From: Phyllosticta citriasiana
Taxonomy: Eukaryota > Ascomycota > Dothideomycetes > Botryosphaeriales > Phyllostictaceae
DNA: 64,000 nt
Assembly: GCA_038021145.1 (NCBI GenBank)
Contig: JBBPHT010000011.1
Span: 558,001-622,000, forward strand
Reading direction: 5' to 3'
Numbering within the stretch: position 1 is the stretch's first letter; every line of letters begins with the position of its first letter. The position numbers were made by a program, and so were the translations under genes. Positions 47,112 through 59,130 of the stretch are shown piece by piece. The notes below the pieces were generated by a model. That model was given only the letters and a program-made list of their open reading frames with translations, was not told where the DNA came from and made no database searches.

Positions 47112-49660
47112 CTACAGCTTCGCCCGCGACTCTGTCGCTCTGTGCACATGCTTACCCCGCTCCAAAAAATACTCCTTGATCCTCGCCCGCGCAATCTTGA
47201 CCGCGTCGACGTCTTCGATCGTCGCCGGCACCTGTACCTCCTTCTCAAACTCGCCGTGCACCGCATTCTCGACCAGCTCCTTGAGAACCCGCCGCAGCGT
47301 CTTGCCCGACCGCGTCTTTGGAATCATGCCTTTGCCCTGCACCATGCCTCCGAGCCTGGCAATGCTCCCAATTTGCTCGCGAACCGCCTGCTGCACCTCT
47401 GCCTGCAGCCGCGAGTCTGGCACTGCAGACACGTTGCTGCTTTGGTGCTTTTGAACCGTCACAAACGCAAACGGTAGGTGGCCCTTGACCGCGTCTGGCA
47501 CGCCCACCACGCACGCCTCGGCGACCTCTGGGTGCGACGTGATGGCCTGCTCAATTGCTCCTGGTTTCCGCCCGTCAATATATATATATATATATATTTT
47601 TTTTTTTCCTTTCAAGCCAATCCAAAACACTCACCTGTGCTGAATCTGTGGGCCGCCACGTTGATGATGTCGTCGGAGCGCGACATGACATGGACGTAGC
47701 CGTCCTCATCCACGATGCCTGCGTCACCCGTGTCGATCCAACGACCATCAAACCGCTCCAAATACCCTTTGTAGAACCTGTGGTCGTCCTGCCACAGCGC
47801 AGTCATTCCCGACGGCGCCAGCGGCATCCCAAGCACCAAGTTGCCCATCTGCCCGCGCGCCACTTCGTCGCCCGCCTCGTCGACCACCCTGACGTCAAAC
47901 CCAGGCATCGGCTTGCCCGCTGAGCCCGCTCGAAGCGGCAGCGGCTTGCTGCTCCCCTCGCCCGCGTTCAACGCCAGCCCGGAAATGGGCGATCCGGACT
48001 CGGAGCTCCACCAGTTGTCGTTGACCGTCGCGTGCGGCGCGCAGTACCGCGCCAGCAGCCGCTGGTACATTTGGACGATGCTGGGCTCGCTCCTCTCGCC
48101 GGCCAGGAACAGGGCCGTCAAGCTGCGCAGCCCGCCGCGCCGTCCCACGCGCTCGAAGAAAGCATTGTCTCCGTCCTCGCGCCGGATCGCACGCAGTGCC
48201 GTCGGTGCCGTGAACATGGTCTTGACCTGGTATTCTTCGACGATGCGCCAGAAGGTGCCGGCGTCGGGCGTGCCCACGGGCTTGCCTTCGAATAGCACCG
48301 TCGTGGCGCCCGCCAGCAGTGGTCCGTAGATTATGTACGAGTGCCCGACTACCCAGCCAATGTCGGACGCGCAGAACATGACGTCGCCTGGCTTCAGTCC
48401 GAACATGTAGCGCATGGAAAAGTCGAGCCCTACGGCGTGACCGCCTGCTTGCCGTAGGACGCCCTTGGGCGAGCCGGTCGTGCCTGTAACACCAATCAAC
48501 GACTGTTTTTGCATGTCGAGTAGGCGGCAGATGTGATGAACGATTACAACGCTTCATGTATCCATCTACGCGACGGGAAAATGGACACCTTCAAACCTGT
48601 CCCTGAAATGGAGAAAAGTTTGCTCCCAAACTGATGGACAGGAAATCGATGAATTCTCTCACCCGCCTCACCAAGAGCTCAAACAGACAAAGAAATTCAA
48701 GCACTTACCACTGGTATAGATGATATACAGCCCCTCCTCACTCCCCACAGGCACCGCTCTGGCCCTAACCCCCCTATTCCTAGCACTCTTGACGCACCTC
48801 TGCCAATTCCTCTGTCCCGCCATCTTGTCCACCGGATTCCACCTCAGCTCGTCTCTCTGCCACACCAGCACCTTGTCCGGCTTATAGTTGCAGCGCGCAA
48901 GCGCGCCCTCGACAAGCGGCTGGTACGCCAACGGGCCCTTTGCACCCTCGATGCCGCACGAGGCGGTCAGGATGGCGCGAGGCCGCGAGGCGGCGATGCG
49001 CTGCGCGAGCGACGAGGCGCTGAAGCCGCCGAAGACGACGGCGTGCAGCGCGCCGAGGCGCGCGATGGACAGCATGGCGATGAGCGCGGCGGGGATCATG
49101 GGCACTGAGGGGCAAGGGAGTCAAGTCAGCAGTAGCAGATAGAGACAAGAGCAAGCGACAACAAGTTGAAAAAATTGTCGAAAGAAAGAGGGGTATAGAG
49201 GAAGATATGTGCCAGACGTACTGTACACGATGACGACGTCGCCCCTCCTCACGCCCTCCTCCCTCAGCACACCAGCTAGCACCTCGACCTCATCCAGCAG
49301 TTGCGCATACGTGATGCGCTCTTTCATTCCCCCGCCGCCGCCGCCGACGACGACGGGCGAGTCCCATAACACGGCGACGCTGTCTCCGCGCCCCGCTGCA
49401 ACGTGCCGGTCTACGCAGTTGTAGCATGTGTTGAGCTGCCCGCCGGGGAACCACGTCCAGTGCGGGTGCGTTATTGTCGTTGCGTCTTCAGGAGCAGATG
49501 ATGCGCTGGCAGACGATGGCGCAAGTGTCTTGCTTCCGAGAGATAGAGCTGCGCGCGGCGCCTCGTCCCAGTGTATGTTCTGCGCTTGCGCCAGCCAGAA
49601 GCGCTCGGGGTCTGCGAGGGAGCGCGCGTGCGTCGTCTCCTGGGGATGCGGCGATGCCAT
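47112..49660 (-). CDS. Propionyl/acetyl-CoA synthetase-type AMP-forming ligase, probably peroxisomal
   Basis: Adenylate-forming enzyme that activates a short acid (propionate or acetate/acetoacetate family) to its CoA thioester. Exons are 49660-49222, 49104-48709, 48483-47635 and 47560-47112, encoding 710 residues. Motifs are the P-loop YTSGTTGSPKGV (split by intron 2), DIGWVVGHSYIIYGPLLAGA, WWSSESGSPISG, the hinge region WIDTGDAG...RSDDIINVAAHRFSTG, and the catalytic Lys in KTRSGKTLRR. The WWSSES box differs from the WWQTET of classical Acs and fits the propionyl-CoA synthetase/ACSS3-like branch. The C-terminus ends SRAKL; AKL is a variant PTS1. Introns are 117, 225 and 73 nt, the last with a (TA)n tract. 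Substrate choice is inferred. Confidence 0.88.
47579..47608. repeat. (TA)9 plus T(11) inside intron 3 of the CoA ligase
   Basis: Alternating TA array joined to a T tract within the 73-nt intron 47634-47561. Confidence 0.95.
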
Positions 49661-52600
49661 TTTCTGATCAACTGTGTTTGCGGTCCGAGGCTGGAATTGG
49701 ATGCGCCGGAGCGTGAGAAAGTCGGATGGATGGCGAGTTTGGTGGTCCTCTATGTTCCTCTGTCCTTCTCGTCTCTTCTTCTTTCCTTGCTCTTCTGGAA
49801 TTCTACTCACATATGCCCAGCTCGCAAGATATGTAGAATATGTGATGATGTCCTGTTGTCGAGGTGGGAGCTGCACGGTGACGTCTATCGAGCCGTCCAG
49901 GTACATGTAGCCATTAGAGGTCTCTATCGGTCCCACGTACAGTGAGGAAAGAAACGACTTGCGAAAGCGCAACTTCTAGGTGATGCGAACGGGACCAGGG
50001 ACGGGAATAGCAGTCGCGGATAACAGTAGTGCGCACGACGACGAGGAGCGTCGTTGACGCGATCAGCCTCGGTAATGCGGGGAAGAGAGGGTGCACCTTG
50101 TCCACACCAGTTGCCTCCAGCCTCTGCAGCTCAGATGCCCGTTGTCTGCAGCAAGGCACAGCAATTCAGTCCAGTCCGATGGAAGCGTAGACGACGCGAT
50201 TGTGATTCCGCGATTGATGAATAAGGCTTCCACTGCTTCCTGTCCGCCCGAACCGCTCGCTGGCTGCTGCTGCTGCATCTCATCACTCTCTCTCTCTCGG
50301 ACAAGCGGCAACATCCAGTATCCGGGCAACCATGACACGCGCTGCTCTCAGTCCGCAGGCCGCCAACCCGGCCACACGCCCATCGGATTGGACAAAGAGA
50401 TCGCGTCTTCCTCGTCGACGCGACGAATTGGGCAATCCAGTCCCGCGCTCGCACGTACACACATGTGTGTGTGTGTGAGCTCAGCGGCAGGCAGGCAGTG
50501 TGTCAGCCAATTTCCCTCCGTCTCTTGCGTCCGATGCCCGCTGCTCTTTTTTCCTTTGCGCGCTCTTCCTGGTTGACAAGGTAGGCGGCGCTTGTGCTAT
50601 GGGTGAGTGGAAAGGTAGGGTGTGTTGATTGAGCGCTTTGTCGAACCCCGCATCGAGTGCGGAGGTTCCCCCGGCTCTCTTCCCCCCTCCCCCCCAACTG
50701 CACCTGCTCAGGCACCAGATGGATGTCCGCGAGACGAGATGGGACGAGTTGACCCTTGCCTGCCCGTCTGACGTGATTTTCCCTTTGTATCATTCTTATC
50801 CCTTCTTTTTTTTTTTTTTTTTTTTCTCTCTCCCGTCTTTTTCAACTGTTTGCGTACGGCCGGCCGATCTCACAGCCGCCTGGATCCAATTCAAATTGAT
50901 ATGACGCGATAGACAGTAGGTTCGAAGGGCTGGCTGCTTTGCGAAATTGTGGCATGGGTTGTAGCATGACTGACCTCTGGTAAGATGAAAGAGAGGTGAC
51001 AGATTGATGGGGAGATTAAGCACGACATTGGGTTTTTGGGTTCAGGGATTCCTGCCCCTTGGGTGTTCTGTACTTCTATTACGTTTTGGTTCCATGGCAA
51101 AAAGGGCACCAAACTGCATAATATGAAGTCAATGACCAGACGAAAGGCGCAACAGATGAGCTCATAGTCAACTGGACACAGCCATGAGAAGCGGCTTCAA
51201 TGTTCTCTCTTTCTTCACCGACTCCTTTTGAAATAGCCCCGCCTCGACACATCGGCAGCGGAAGATGTTGTTGCGCAGGTTTAGACCCAACGGCACTGTT
51301 TTCCATCTTCAAAAAGAATGTACACTTTTCTACTCGTTTGCAGCAGGTCTGCAACCACGCGCCAAGGCAGTGGTAAGCCGAACCGAACCAGCACAGCCCG
51401 GGGGGCCCAAGCTGCGGCCCGTGCGGATCTCCCGCCGGCACCGCAAGCGAGCGAACTGAACAATGACTGTCCTAACCCGACTGCTTGCACCATTCAACAA
51501 CAACAACGACAACTGCGACACAAAGCCCCCATTCCTTTCAAAGGCCGTGGGCCAACCATGGCTCCTCAATCTAAAAATGGGCATGAAATCTGACATGCGA
51601 CGGCAAACCCTGGACAATTGAGACGAATTTCCGCTGTCTGATCGACGTCGAGCTTGCCCCGTTCTAGGAGTAGGAGTACTTGTTCACGAGAGGGAAGGCG
51701 GATGGATCCAAGGTCTAGAGCGCCTTGGACAGAGAACGAATCGTGTCGCTTGGTTGCCGGTGTGGCGTGCTCTAGACTACCACCTTTCACCCTTTCACAG
51801 CCAGCTGATTGTTGAGGCGCTGCTGAGCTCGCCACCGCCAAAGGACCGTCTACGATTCGGATGTGCGGCAAAAGTGGAAAATCAACACCATTGAGCTACT
51901 TAGCTATTTGTAAGCGCAGATTCTTGATGATAAGGATTCTGACAGTAGGGATTCTGATGCATGTGATGAAAGCATTCTGGGCCACGAGTGACTGCAGGTT
52001 TTCATCATCAACTTCTTCTCTAATTTTACGGCACATCAACACGTTGGAAAAATAAAATCAAAGCACCCGGCTGGAGACTGCTCGAAGACACGTCCGTTCT
52101 CGCTTGCACAGAGCAGCCTAACGTCAGGCAGTCTAAACTAGACACCCAGCCATTGCCACCAGCAACTCCGGACAAAAAGAGGTGAAAAGAAAAAAAGAGG
52201 CATAGAAGAAAACCAACTCTTATTCCGGAACAACGTCAACTCAGCCCAGCTCAGCTCAACCCGAAAAGAGAATCAGCGCAACTGCGGCCAAATAGCGCCT
52301 CGTTCGTCTTTTTCGAAAAAAAAAAAAAAGAGCACAACAATAGCAGCAGCAACAGCAGAAAATCCTGTCTAGCCACGTTCGGCCGCCCGCCGGCTGTCAT
52401 GGCCATGTGGCTCGCCCGGGGTCCAGACTAGACCGACCCATCGCCGTCATGCTATCATCCCTTTGCTCATTTCTCGTTGCGTTCGCTCGCTCGCTACCTC
52501 AGCTAGCAACATAGCTAGCTCTCTGTCTGAGCTGAGCTGAGCTGAGCTGCTGCTGCTGCTGCTTTCGCTGCTGCTGCTTTGCTTGGTTGACTGAACTCGT

Positions 52601-52901
52601 TCACTGTTCTCCATCATCACCACAATCACCAGGCTTTTGTCCGTCCATTTGCAAACGAGAATTGTGCGCCTGGCCCCCGTTCTGTTGTCTCTGCCACCGC
52701 GACAACGATCAATACTGCTTGCTTCCTTGCCCTGCTTCCCCAGTCTACCTGCCTCGCCCTACCTATTTCCTCGGGCCGCTCGCTACGCTGGCTGGCTGGC
52801 TGGCTGGCTGGTAGGTATCTGGCCGCGACGTCGACGTCGACAAAACCGCTCCGACGAATACCAACATCTCACCGCTCTCACACCTATCGGCTGCTGCCGC
52901 C
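49661..52901. other. Intergenic region, CoA ligase 5' side to WSC gene 5' side (3.2 kb)
   Basis: No supported gene. It holds a T(20) tract at 50806-50825, an A tract near 52317-52329, (GAGCT)4 and (GCT)n at 52527-52563, and (GGCT)n at 52789-52811. The right end is the promoter of the WSC gene. Confidence 0.5.
52527..52563. repeat. (GAGCT)4 adjoining (GCT)6
   Basis: Compound repeat in the promoter region of the WSC-domain gene, at about 340-375 bases upstream of its ATG. Confidence 0.9.
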
Positions 52902-53671
52902 ATGTCCTCCATTTCCTCTTTCCTCCTCACCCTCACCCTCCTCCTCCTCCTCCTCCTCCTCACACCAACAACCCTCGCGGCGTCCTCCACCTCCTCCACC
53001 GCCACATCTCCATCATCATCATCATCATCATTATCTTCTTCATCTTCATCTTCAACCCTCAGCCCGGCGCCAGGCACGTCGGGCTTCACGTACGCGGGGT
53101 GCTGGAACGAAACGACGGGGTACGCGCAGGGCGGCAGCGTGCGGGCGCTGGCGGGCGGCAGCATGGCAAGCGACACGGCGCTAACGGCGGCCAAGTGCTT
53201 CGAGTTTTGCGGCACGGGGAGCCAGTATGCGGGGTTGGAGTATGGGCAGGAGTGAGTACTGTTTACCCATCTACTTAGCTACTTAGCTACTCACCTACGA
53301 ACGCGTTTGAAGAGTTTGCTTTGTGTTTTTGCGGTTCGCGAGGGGAGGCAGGGGAGGCGAGGTGTAGCAGCAAAACCAGAAAGCTAACAGCGCCCACACA
53401 CAGATGCTGGTGCGCCCCCTACCTCTCGGCTCTGTCAACCCAGCTGCCCGAGTCAGCCTGCGACATTCCGTGCAAAGGCGCAAACAAGACGGCGTGCGGC
53501 GGCAGCCTGACCCTGACGCTGTACAACCGGACGGGCAAGTCGGACAAGAGCAGCGCAGCCGAGTTGCGACGGCGGGGAGGCGGAGGTGCCGAGTGGAGTG
53601 CTGTCGTGGCTGTTGCGGTTGTCGGGGTGGTGGTGCAGTGGGGGATGGTGGTGGTGGGCGCGGTGGCGTGA
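52902..53671 (+). CDS. WSC-domain cell-surface protein, putative GPI-anchored
   Basis: WSC domains are Cys-rich modules of fungal wall-stress sensors and secreted carbohydrate-binding proteins. Exons are 52902-53251 and 53404-53671, encoding 205 residues. The order is: signal peptide (leucine-rich, about 1-26), a Ser/Thr-rich spacer likely to be O-mannosylated (about 27-57), the WSC domain (about 60-150) with YAGCWNETTGYA, CFEFC, YAGLEYGQECWC, CDIPCKGANKTACGG and LTLY, then a short stalk and a hydrophobic C-terminus (about 185-205) without a cytosolic tail. That last feature fits a GPI signal better than the transmembrane sensor Wsc1. The 152-nt intron joins GLEYGQE to CWCAPYL. Confidence 0.9.
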
Positions 53672-53951
53672 GGAGAAAGAGGGGTGGCTAGTTGGCTTGT
53701 GGTTTGGAGTGAAGTGACGATGTGATGATGATGATTTGTATTCTGGATGGAAAGGGGCATGTTGGTTCTCGTGAGCGAGGCGGGGACGGCAACGCAACTT
53801 CAATGCCACGCAACCGAGAACGAGGGCCAGTCCAGTCCAGTGCTATAGGATTGACTGACTGAGACGAGACAATCCAGTCCAGTCCTCCAATACCACGCGG
53901 CAGACAGGCATAAGAATAGCAATGTTTTCCTCTCCATCCAAAACCGTCCCA

Positions 53952-56586
53952 TCACGCAATGCCCAACCCAGCCGTCCTCATCACCTCCTTGGGCCGGCGA
54001 TACGTGTAGCCGATAAACGCGCCCTTCTTCCGCGCCTCGAGCACCTGCTTCTTGAGATAAGGATCCCTCAACAGCTTATCCCGCGGCCGCTTCTTCTCCT
54101 TGACCTTGCGCTTACCCTTGCCCTTGCCCACGAGAGCTTCGAGCGGGCCCGCCTGGTACTCGACGCCCGACATCAAGCCCACGCAGTCGTTATCCCCACC
54201 AGCAGCAGCAGCAGCAGCGACACTGTCAACTTTTGCCGGGGCTTCGACCACGGAGCTCCGCGACGAGTCGGCGTCGTCGGCGTCCACGTCCGCCGAGCTG
54301 CCCAGGATCTGCTGCTCGTCGTCAAAGTACTTGGTCAGGTCCTGGCCGTGGCGGATGTGCGGTACGAATGGCGGCCGGCACCGGTGAAGGCGCGCCCAGT
54401 CGATGCCGTGGAAGAACGGGTGCTCCTTGATCTCGCGCGCGTCGTCGGGGACGACGAAGCTTTTGGCCCGCGAGTCGCTGCCGCTTGCTAGCCCGGCTGC
54501 AGCCGCAGGCGTTGGCACTGATGAGATGCGGTAGCTGTAGCCTTGGCCGTTGGAACGCATGCCGAAGCTGCGGTGGCGTTGGTGGCGTGGGACAAGGTAA
54601 GGGTTGGAGTCGTTTTGGCGATATTCGTGGGACGAGAGACGGTTTTCCTTGTCCGTGAGCAGTGACTTGATCAGGCTGATGGCATAGTAGGTCACTGGTG
54701 CGAGGGGGATGCGGTCATTTCCCTCGCCGCCCCAGCGCTGCTCGGCGGGAAAGTGGAGGAACTGAGCGTGCGACACGATCTTGGCCTTGGTGTCCTTTCG
54801 CTCTGGCGAGTAAAAAGGTGTTTGGCCATAAAGACACTGGACACGATGAGCTGCTCTGACGACAAGTTATGATGGAAATCAGGAATACCTCATAGAGGAT
54901 AATTCCAATACTCCACCAGTCACACCGACCGTCGTACTCCTCGCCTTTGATCACCTCTGGAGCCATGTACTGGCTTGTACCAACCACGCTTTTTGCAAGC
55001 CGTCGCTGCTGATTTCTGTTCATCCAAGACAGTGGGTTTTCCTCTTTTGAATCTGGATTGCTGGCAGATAATTTTTCCTTGATTGTAAACATGGACGGCT
55101 TGGTCTGCATTCGCCCGAGGCCGAAAGGAACATTGGCAGAGCCGTTTGCTCCAGCCGTTCTTTGCTTTTCCAGCTTGTTCCGCTCCTCCTCCTCCTCATC
55201 GTGTTCATCACCGCGAACCTTGATGCCAAACTTTTGAAGCAGACTATAACGCTTGTCGCTAAAGTAGGTCTGGTTGTGGGCCCAGTGCCCGTCAAAGGCA
55301 AGACCGAAGTCGGAAATTTTCAAATGACCAGATGCCGCGATTAAAAAGTTGTCGGGCTTCACGTCTCGATGTATCCAGTTCATCTTGTGGGCTTCTTCCA
55401 CGCACAAAATCATCTCGGCGACATACCACTGGGCGACCCTTTCATCCAGGACATCCTGTCTCATCAAGAAACCCAGAAAGTCGCCTCCGACCATGTACTC
55501 CATGACAAGGTACAGATTGGTGTTGTCTTGAAAACTTGCAATCAGGGGAACAACCCACCGCGAGTTTTCTGAAGCCACCAAAAAGTCTCGTTCGGCTCTC
55601 AGGTGGCCTTCTTGACAGTTGCGCAGCATCTCCGACTTTCGAATCACTTTCATAGCAAACACCTGTTGGCAAGGGTCGGACAAACGTGGCCTTCCCCTCT
55701 CGGGCTCGCCTTTGCCTCCGTCGAGGCGCTCAATATCAGATTCGGACTCGAGACGCGGTGCCTTTGACGGCGGCACCTCCCTTTCTCTGACGAGCCGGAC
55801 GACGCCAAAGCTTCCCTTTCCCAGAATCCGGACCACTTCATAGCCAGCGATAGAGATGCCTTTGGACCTCCTTCGGATCAAGGAGTGGCTTTTCCAGACA
55901 CGAATCTGCCTCAGGTGATCGCTTTCAGCGCGGAGCCACTTTTTGATTGCGTCTTCCCGTTGCTCTTTGGAGGCTGACTGTAGCCCGAGTCGCTCCTCGA
56001 GGGATTCCCGCCTTTTTTGACGTGCGCTGGCTTGAGAAGACTGCAATTGGTTGAAGTGAGTCTCGAAAAAGACCTTTGTCGCGGCGACAGCCTCAATGGT
56101 CCCGACGGACGGCTTGATTTGGTCCAGGTCCGCTTGTTGGACGGGAATGCTGTTGCTTGAAGAGGTGGAGCGGGCAGACTTGTGCAGTGACAGGGTCGTT
56201 TCAGTGCTTCCTCCTGTCGGAGCTACCGTCGAGCCGCTGAAGGCACCGCTTTTGATTGGAGAGTGGGGCCGGAGCTTGGATATGGCCGAGGCAGCAGAAT
56301 GGCCGTTCGAAGTCGAATCGTTGAAGGAGGTGGGCGCCGTGGAAGCCGAAGTAGGAGGCGAGAGGCTGTTTGACTTTTCAGGAGAGGACGAGCTGTTGTT
56401 GGGAAAGGACAGGCTGGGGATGGCATCGCCGATGACGGCACTGAGAATGCCTGGGGCAGAGGCAGATCGTGTGGAGGACGACACGACAATGTCCTTTGCG
56501 CGGCCGAAGAAGATGCTAGGCCGGTTGTGGGGGCGTCGGTGAATGACGGTCCGCTTCTTGTACGGGTTATGGCTGAAGAAAGTCAT
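53952..56586 (-). CDS. NDR-family AGC protein kinase, Ppk35-type
   Basis: NDR/LATS kinases act with Mob proteins in polarity, septation and morphogenesis. Exons are 56586-54889 and 54836-53952, encoding 860 residues. Residues about 1-165 are disordered and Ser-rich. The N-terminal regulatory (Mob-binding) region is at about 170-230, and the kinase domain starts at GKGSFG (about 256). Catalytic motifs are AMKVIRK, HRDVKPDN (about 405) and SDFGLA (about 423). A long NDR-type insert of about 110 residues precedes VVGTSQYMAPEV. The hydrophobic motif FIGYTYRRP (about 841-850) closes the AGC tail. The GTSQYMAPE activation segment separates it from Cot1/Orb6 (usually GTPDYIAPE) and from Dbf2/Sid2, and matches the third fungal type exemplified by S. 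pombe Ppk35. The 52-nt intron joins IILYE to CLYGQTPFYS. Confidence 0.93.
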
Positions 56587-57495
56587 GCTGGGATAGTGAT
56601 GGGATGGGGGGGGGCGTCGACGCTGGAGACGGAGAGTTGGCCGATGAGGTGCGAGACACGATGTACCAAAGTCTACAGCGAATACGGTTGAGGAAGCAGC
56701 AAGCTGAGCTGGGATTGGGCAGCGCTTTCTCGTGCGAGAGTCTTGGTCTTGTTGCCGAAGACGGACCTTGGATAGCCACCGTACAGTAAAGTACAGTACA
56801 GTACATGTACATGTACATGTACTCTACACCTTATGCACTGGTGGTGAGTACATGTATGAGCCTGAGCAGGGCCGGCGGCCGAGGCCGATGGGACACTCCC
56901 TGCTGCAAGCGCGTTTCAGTGTGGGCGTGGCACATGCGGGTCGTCCTGGTGGTGAGGTGAGCCGCGCTCGTGATCCGATCTGCTGTCCAGCCGAGTCCAC
57001 CTGCTCGTCCATCCTTTCCGACTTGACCGCCGCTGTCTGCGCGCGCTGCCTTTAATGCGACTTGTCCTCCATCTGTTGCTCTCTCGTCTTCGCTGCTGTG
57101 CCTCTTCTCGTCTTCACTGCTGTCCGAGCGCCGCATCCGCATCCGCATCCGCATCCGCACCCGCCGGCGCGTCCCCTGGCGCTCCACCTCTTGGCTGCCC
57201 TATGTTATCGCCCTTATCGATTGTCTAGTGCCCCGCTCCCACGTCACTGGACAATACCCAGGAGCACCTATTGGTACCGTACCGTACCTACCTGTATTGC
57301 TCCTCAACATCGCATCTCTACCGCAACCAGACTTGCTGCGCATCTCCTTTCGCGTGGGGACCCTCTCAGCCTCTGCGCGCCGTCTCCTGCTCAAAAGGCA
57401 CGCAAACACCCACCTCTCCCATCCAGCGCGCGCGCGAACATACATACCTTGCCATCACCATCTCCGTTGTTGCGTCGCGCCATTCCTCACTCACA
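56587..57495. promoter_or_regulatory. Divergent intergenic region, NDR kinase and Yippee genes
   Basis: 909 bases separating two head-to-head genes. It contains a GTACAT/GTACAG palindromic array at 56784-56822 and a (GCATCC)4 run at 57134-57160. Pyrimidine-rich DNA precedes the Yippee ATG. Confidence 0.5.
56784..56822. repeat. GTACAG/GTACAT palindromic array
   Basis: Tandem GTACAG units grade into three overlapping ACATGT palindromes (56802-56821), a self-complementary stretch about 200 bases upstream of the kinase start. Confidence 0.85.
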
Positions 57496-58377
57496 ATGCA
57501 TTCCGCGCCCTCACCATTCCCGCTCTACCTGCTGCCGAGCATCCCCTTCCGGCGACGCTCCTCCAGCGCGACCACAATCGACACCACCTCGGCCTCTGGC
57601 TCCCCTCCGACGGACCAGCAGTCTTGCGCGAGCTCCTATGTCGGCAGCTCAGCACCATCATCGCCGCCATCCTCGCCGCCGCGCTTCCTCTCCGGCCACC
57701 GCGCCCATCTGCGCTGCACGCGCTGCCTGACGGACCTCTGCCTGACGTCGCAAATCATCAGCAAGGGCTTCACCGGCCGCCACGGCCGCGCCTATCTCGT
57801 CGCGCCGCCAAACCCGTATCCACGCGCCGGTACCAGCGCGTCGACGAGTAGCAGCGATTCGGGTACGCCGGCGAGCTTGCGCAGCGAGAATAATCTTCCC
57901 AACACGCATACGCACAAGCCGGTCCCGCGGCAGTTGGTGACGGGCGCGCACACCGTCAGCGACATTAGCTGCGCGCTGTGCGGCGCCGTCTTGGGCTGGA
58001 AGTACGTCGCCGCCGAAGAAGAGAGCCAAAAGTACAAGGTGGGCAAATTCATCCTGGAAACCAAGCGCGTTTGTCGCGGCGTATGCTGGGAGAACGAGGC
58101 CGAAGACGAAGACAACAGCGTCATTGGCGGCCGTGGCCGTAACAGGGCACCGCGCAAAAAGGCCAGAAGCAGCGTCGACAGCGAAGGCAGCGGCGCTACT
58201 GGGTCCGGCGACGGCGACGAAGACGACGACGACGCCATAGAGTTTGACAGCCAGGACGAGGACGAATGCGAGGATCTCTTCGCCGGCACCTGGAGCCCGG
58301 CGCTGGCGAGGAAGAGACGGAGAGGCAGGCTGTGGAGGGACGCCCGGAACGGCGCCAATGGTGTCGAAGAGGTTTGA
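57496..58377 (+). CDS. Yippee-domain zinc-binding protein
   Basis: Yippee domains are conserved two-CxxC zinc-binding folds found in Mis18 and related proteins. The gene is intronless with 293 residues. Residues about 1-70 are Ser/Pro-rich and disordered. The domain runs about 72-205 with LRCTRCLTDLC, SQIISKGFTGRHGRAYLV, the LVTGAHTVSDISCALCG block, then VLGWKYV and SQKYKVGKFILE, all family hallmarks. A Ser/Thr/Pro-rich insert (about 110-140) separates the two halves and is longer than in animal Yippees. The C-terminal third is acidic, with an Asp/Glu run and basic ends (ALARKRRRGR). Whether it is a kinetochore Mis18-type or an E3-type partner cannot be told. Confidence 0.88.
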   Translation: MHSAPSPFPLYLLPSIPFRRRSSSATTIDTTSASGSPPTDQQSCASSYVGSSAPSSPPSSPPRFLSGHRAHLRCTRCLTDLCLTSQIISKGFTGRHGRAYLVAPPNPYPRAGTSASTSSSDSGTPASLRSENNLPNTHTHKPVPRQLVTGAHTVSDISCALCGAVLGWKYVAAEEESQKYKVGKFILETKRVCRGVCWENEAEDEDNSVIGGRGRNRAPRKKARSSVDSEGSGATGSGDGDEDDDDAIEFDSQDEDECEDLFAGTWSPALARKRRRGRLWRDARNGANGVEEV

Positions 58378-59092
58378 GTTAAGCTCAACGTCTCTCTCAC
58401 CTCCCACTACGACTCATACATACCCAACCGGCGTGCGGGATACCTTCCCTCTGTCACACCACCACCATTCAATCGCCTCCTTGGCAGCGGACGGACGAAC
58501 CCTGAATTTGGCATCCGTGGATTGGCACTGTCACGCCTGCACTGTACTGGACATGACGTCGGAGGCGCGTCTTTTTTTTTTTTTTTTTTTTTTTTCTTGC
58601 ATAGCACTGCATTTTGAGATTGCCTGTCGCGCGTTCGCGTTGTGCACCGTTCCCCATCCATGGCTAGGCAGCAAAAGCTGTCAGCCACTGGTCATCATAA
58701 TCCCTTCTCTTTCTCTCCCAACGGCGTTTTCGGATCGGACGGACGTACGGATGGACGGCTGGCTGGCTTCTCTCGGCGCTTCTGTTGGACCTTGTTTCCT
58801 ACGTCTCTCTCTTTTTTCGCGCCCGCCTAAGCTGCTGCATCGTCATCATGGTCTTCTTTCCATTTTTCTTTTCTCTTTGCTGCTGGCTGGCTGGCTGGCT
58901 GGCTGGCTGGTCCTGGTGCTGGTGCTGCATGTCCGTCGTCAGTGGATGGCGGCCGTGGCGGACTCACCAACCGACCAACCAACCTACTAGGGACCAACCG
59001 GGCCAGTCAGTCAGCAGCTGCCTGCCTTATGCTTCGACGACTCCTCATGATTGGAAGACTCACTGGACAACGACCGCTACTCATCCATTGAT

Positions 59093-59093
<1 letters not shown>

Positions 59094-59127
<34 letters not shown>
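59094..59127. repeat. C(34) homopolymer
   Basis: The longest homopolymer of the window. Length should be treated as approximate because such tracts are hard to sequence and assemble. Confidence 0.9.

Positions 59128-59130
<3 letters not shown>

Noticed and set aside
57658..58407. 249-codon minus-strand frame
   Set aside because: Antisense shadow of the Yippee gene, Ala/Val/Arg-rich and domainless.
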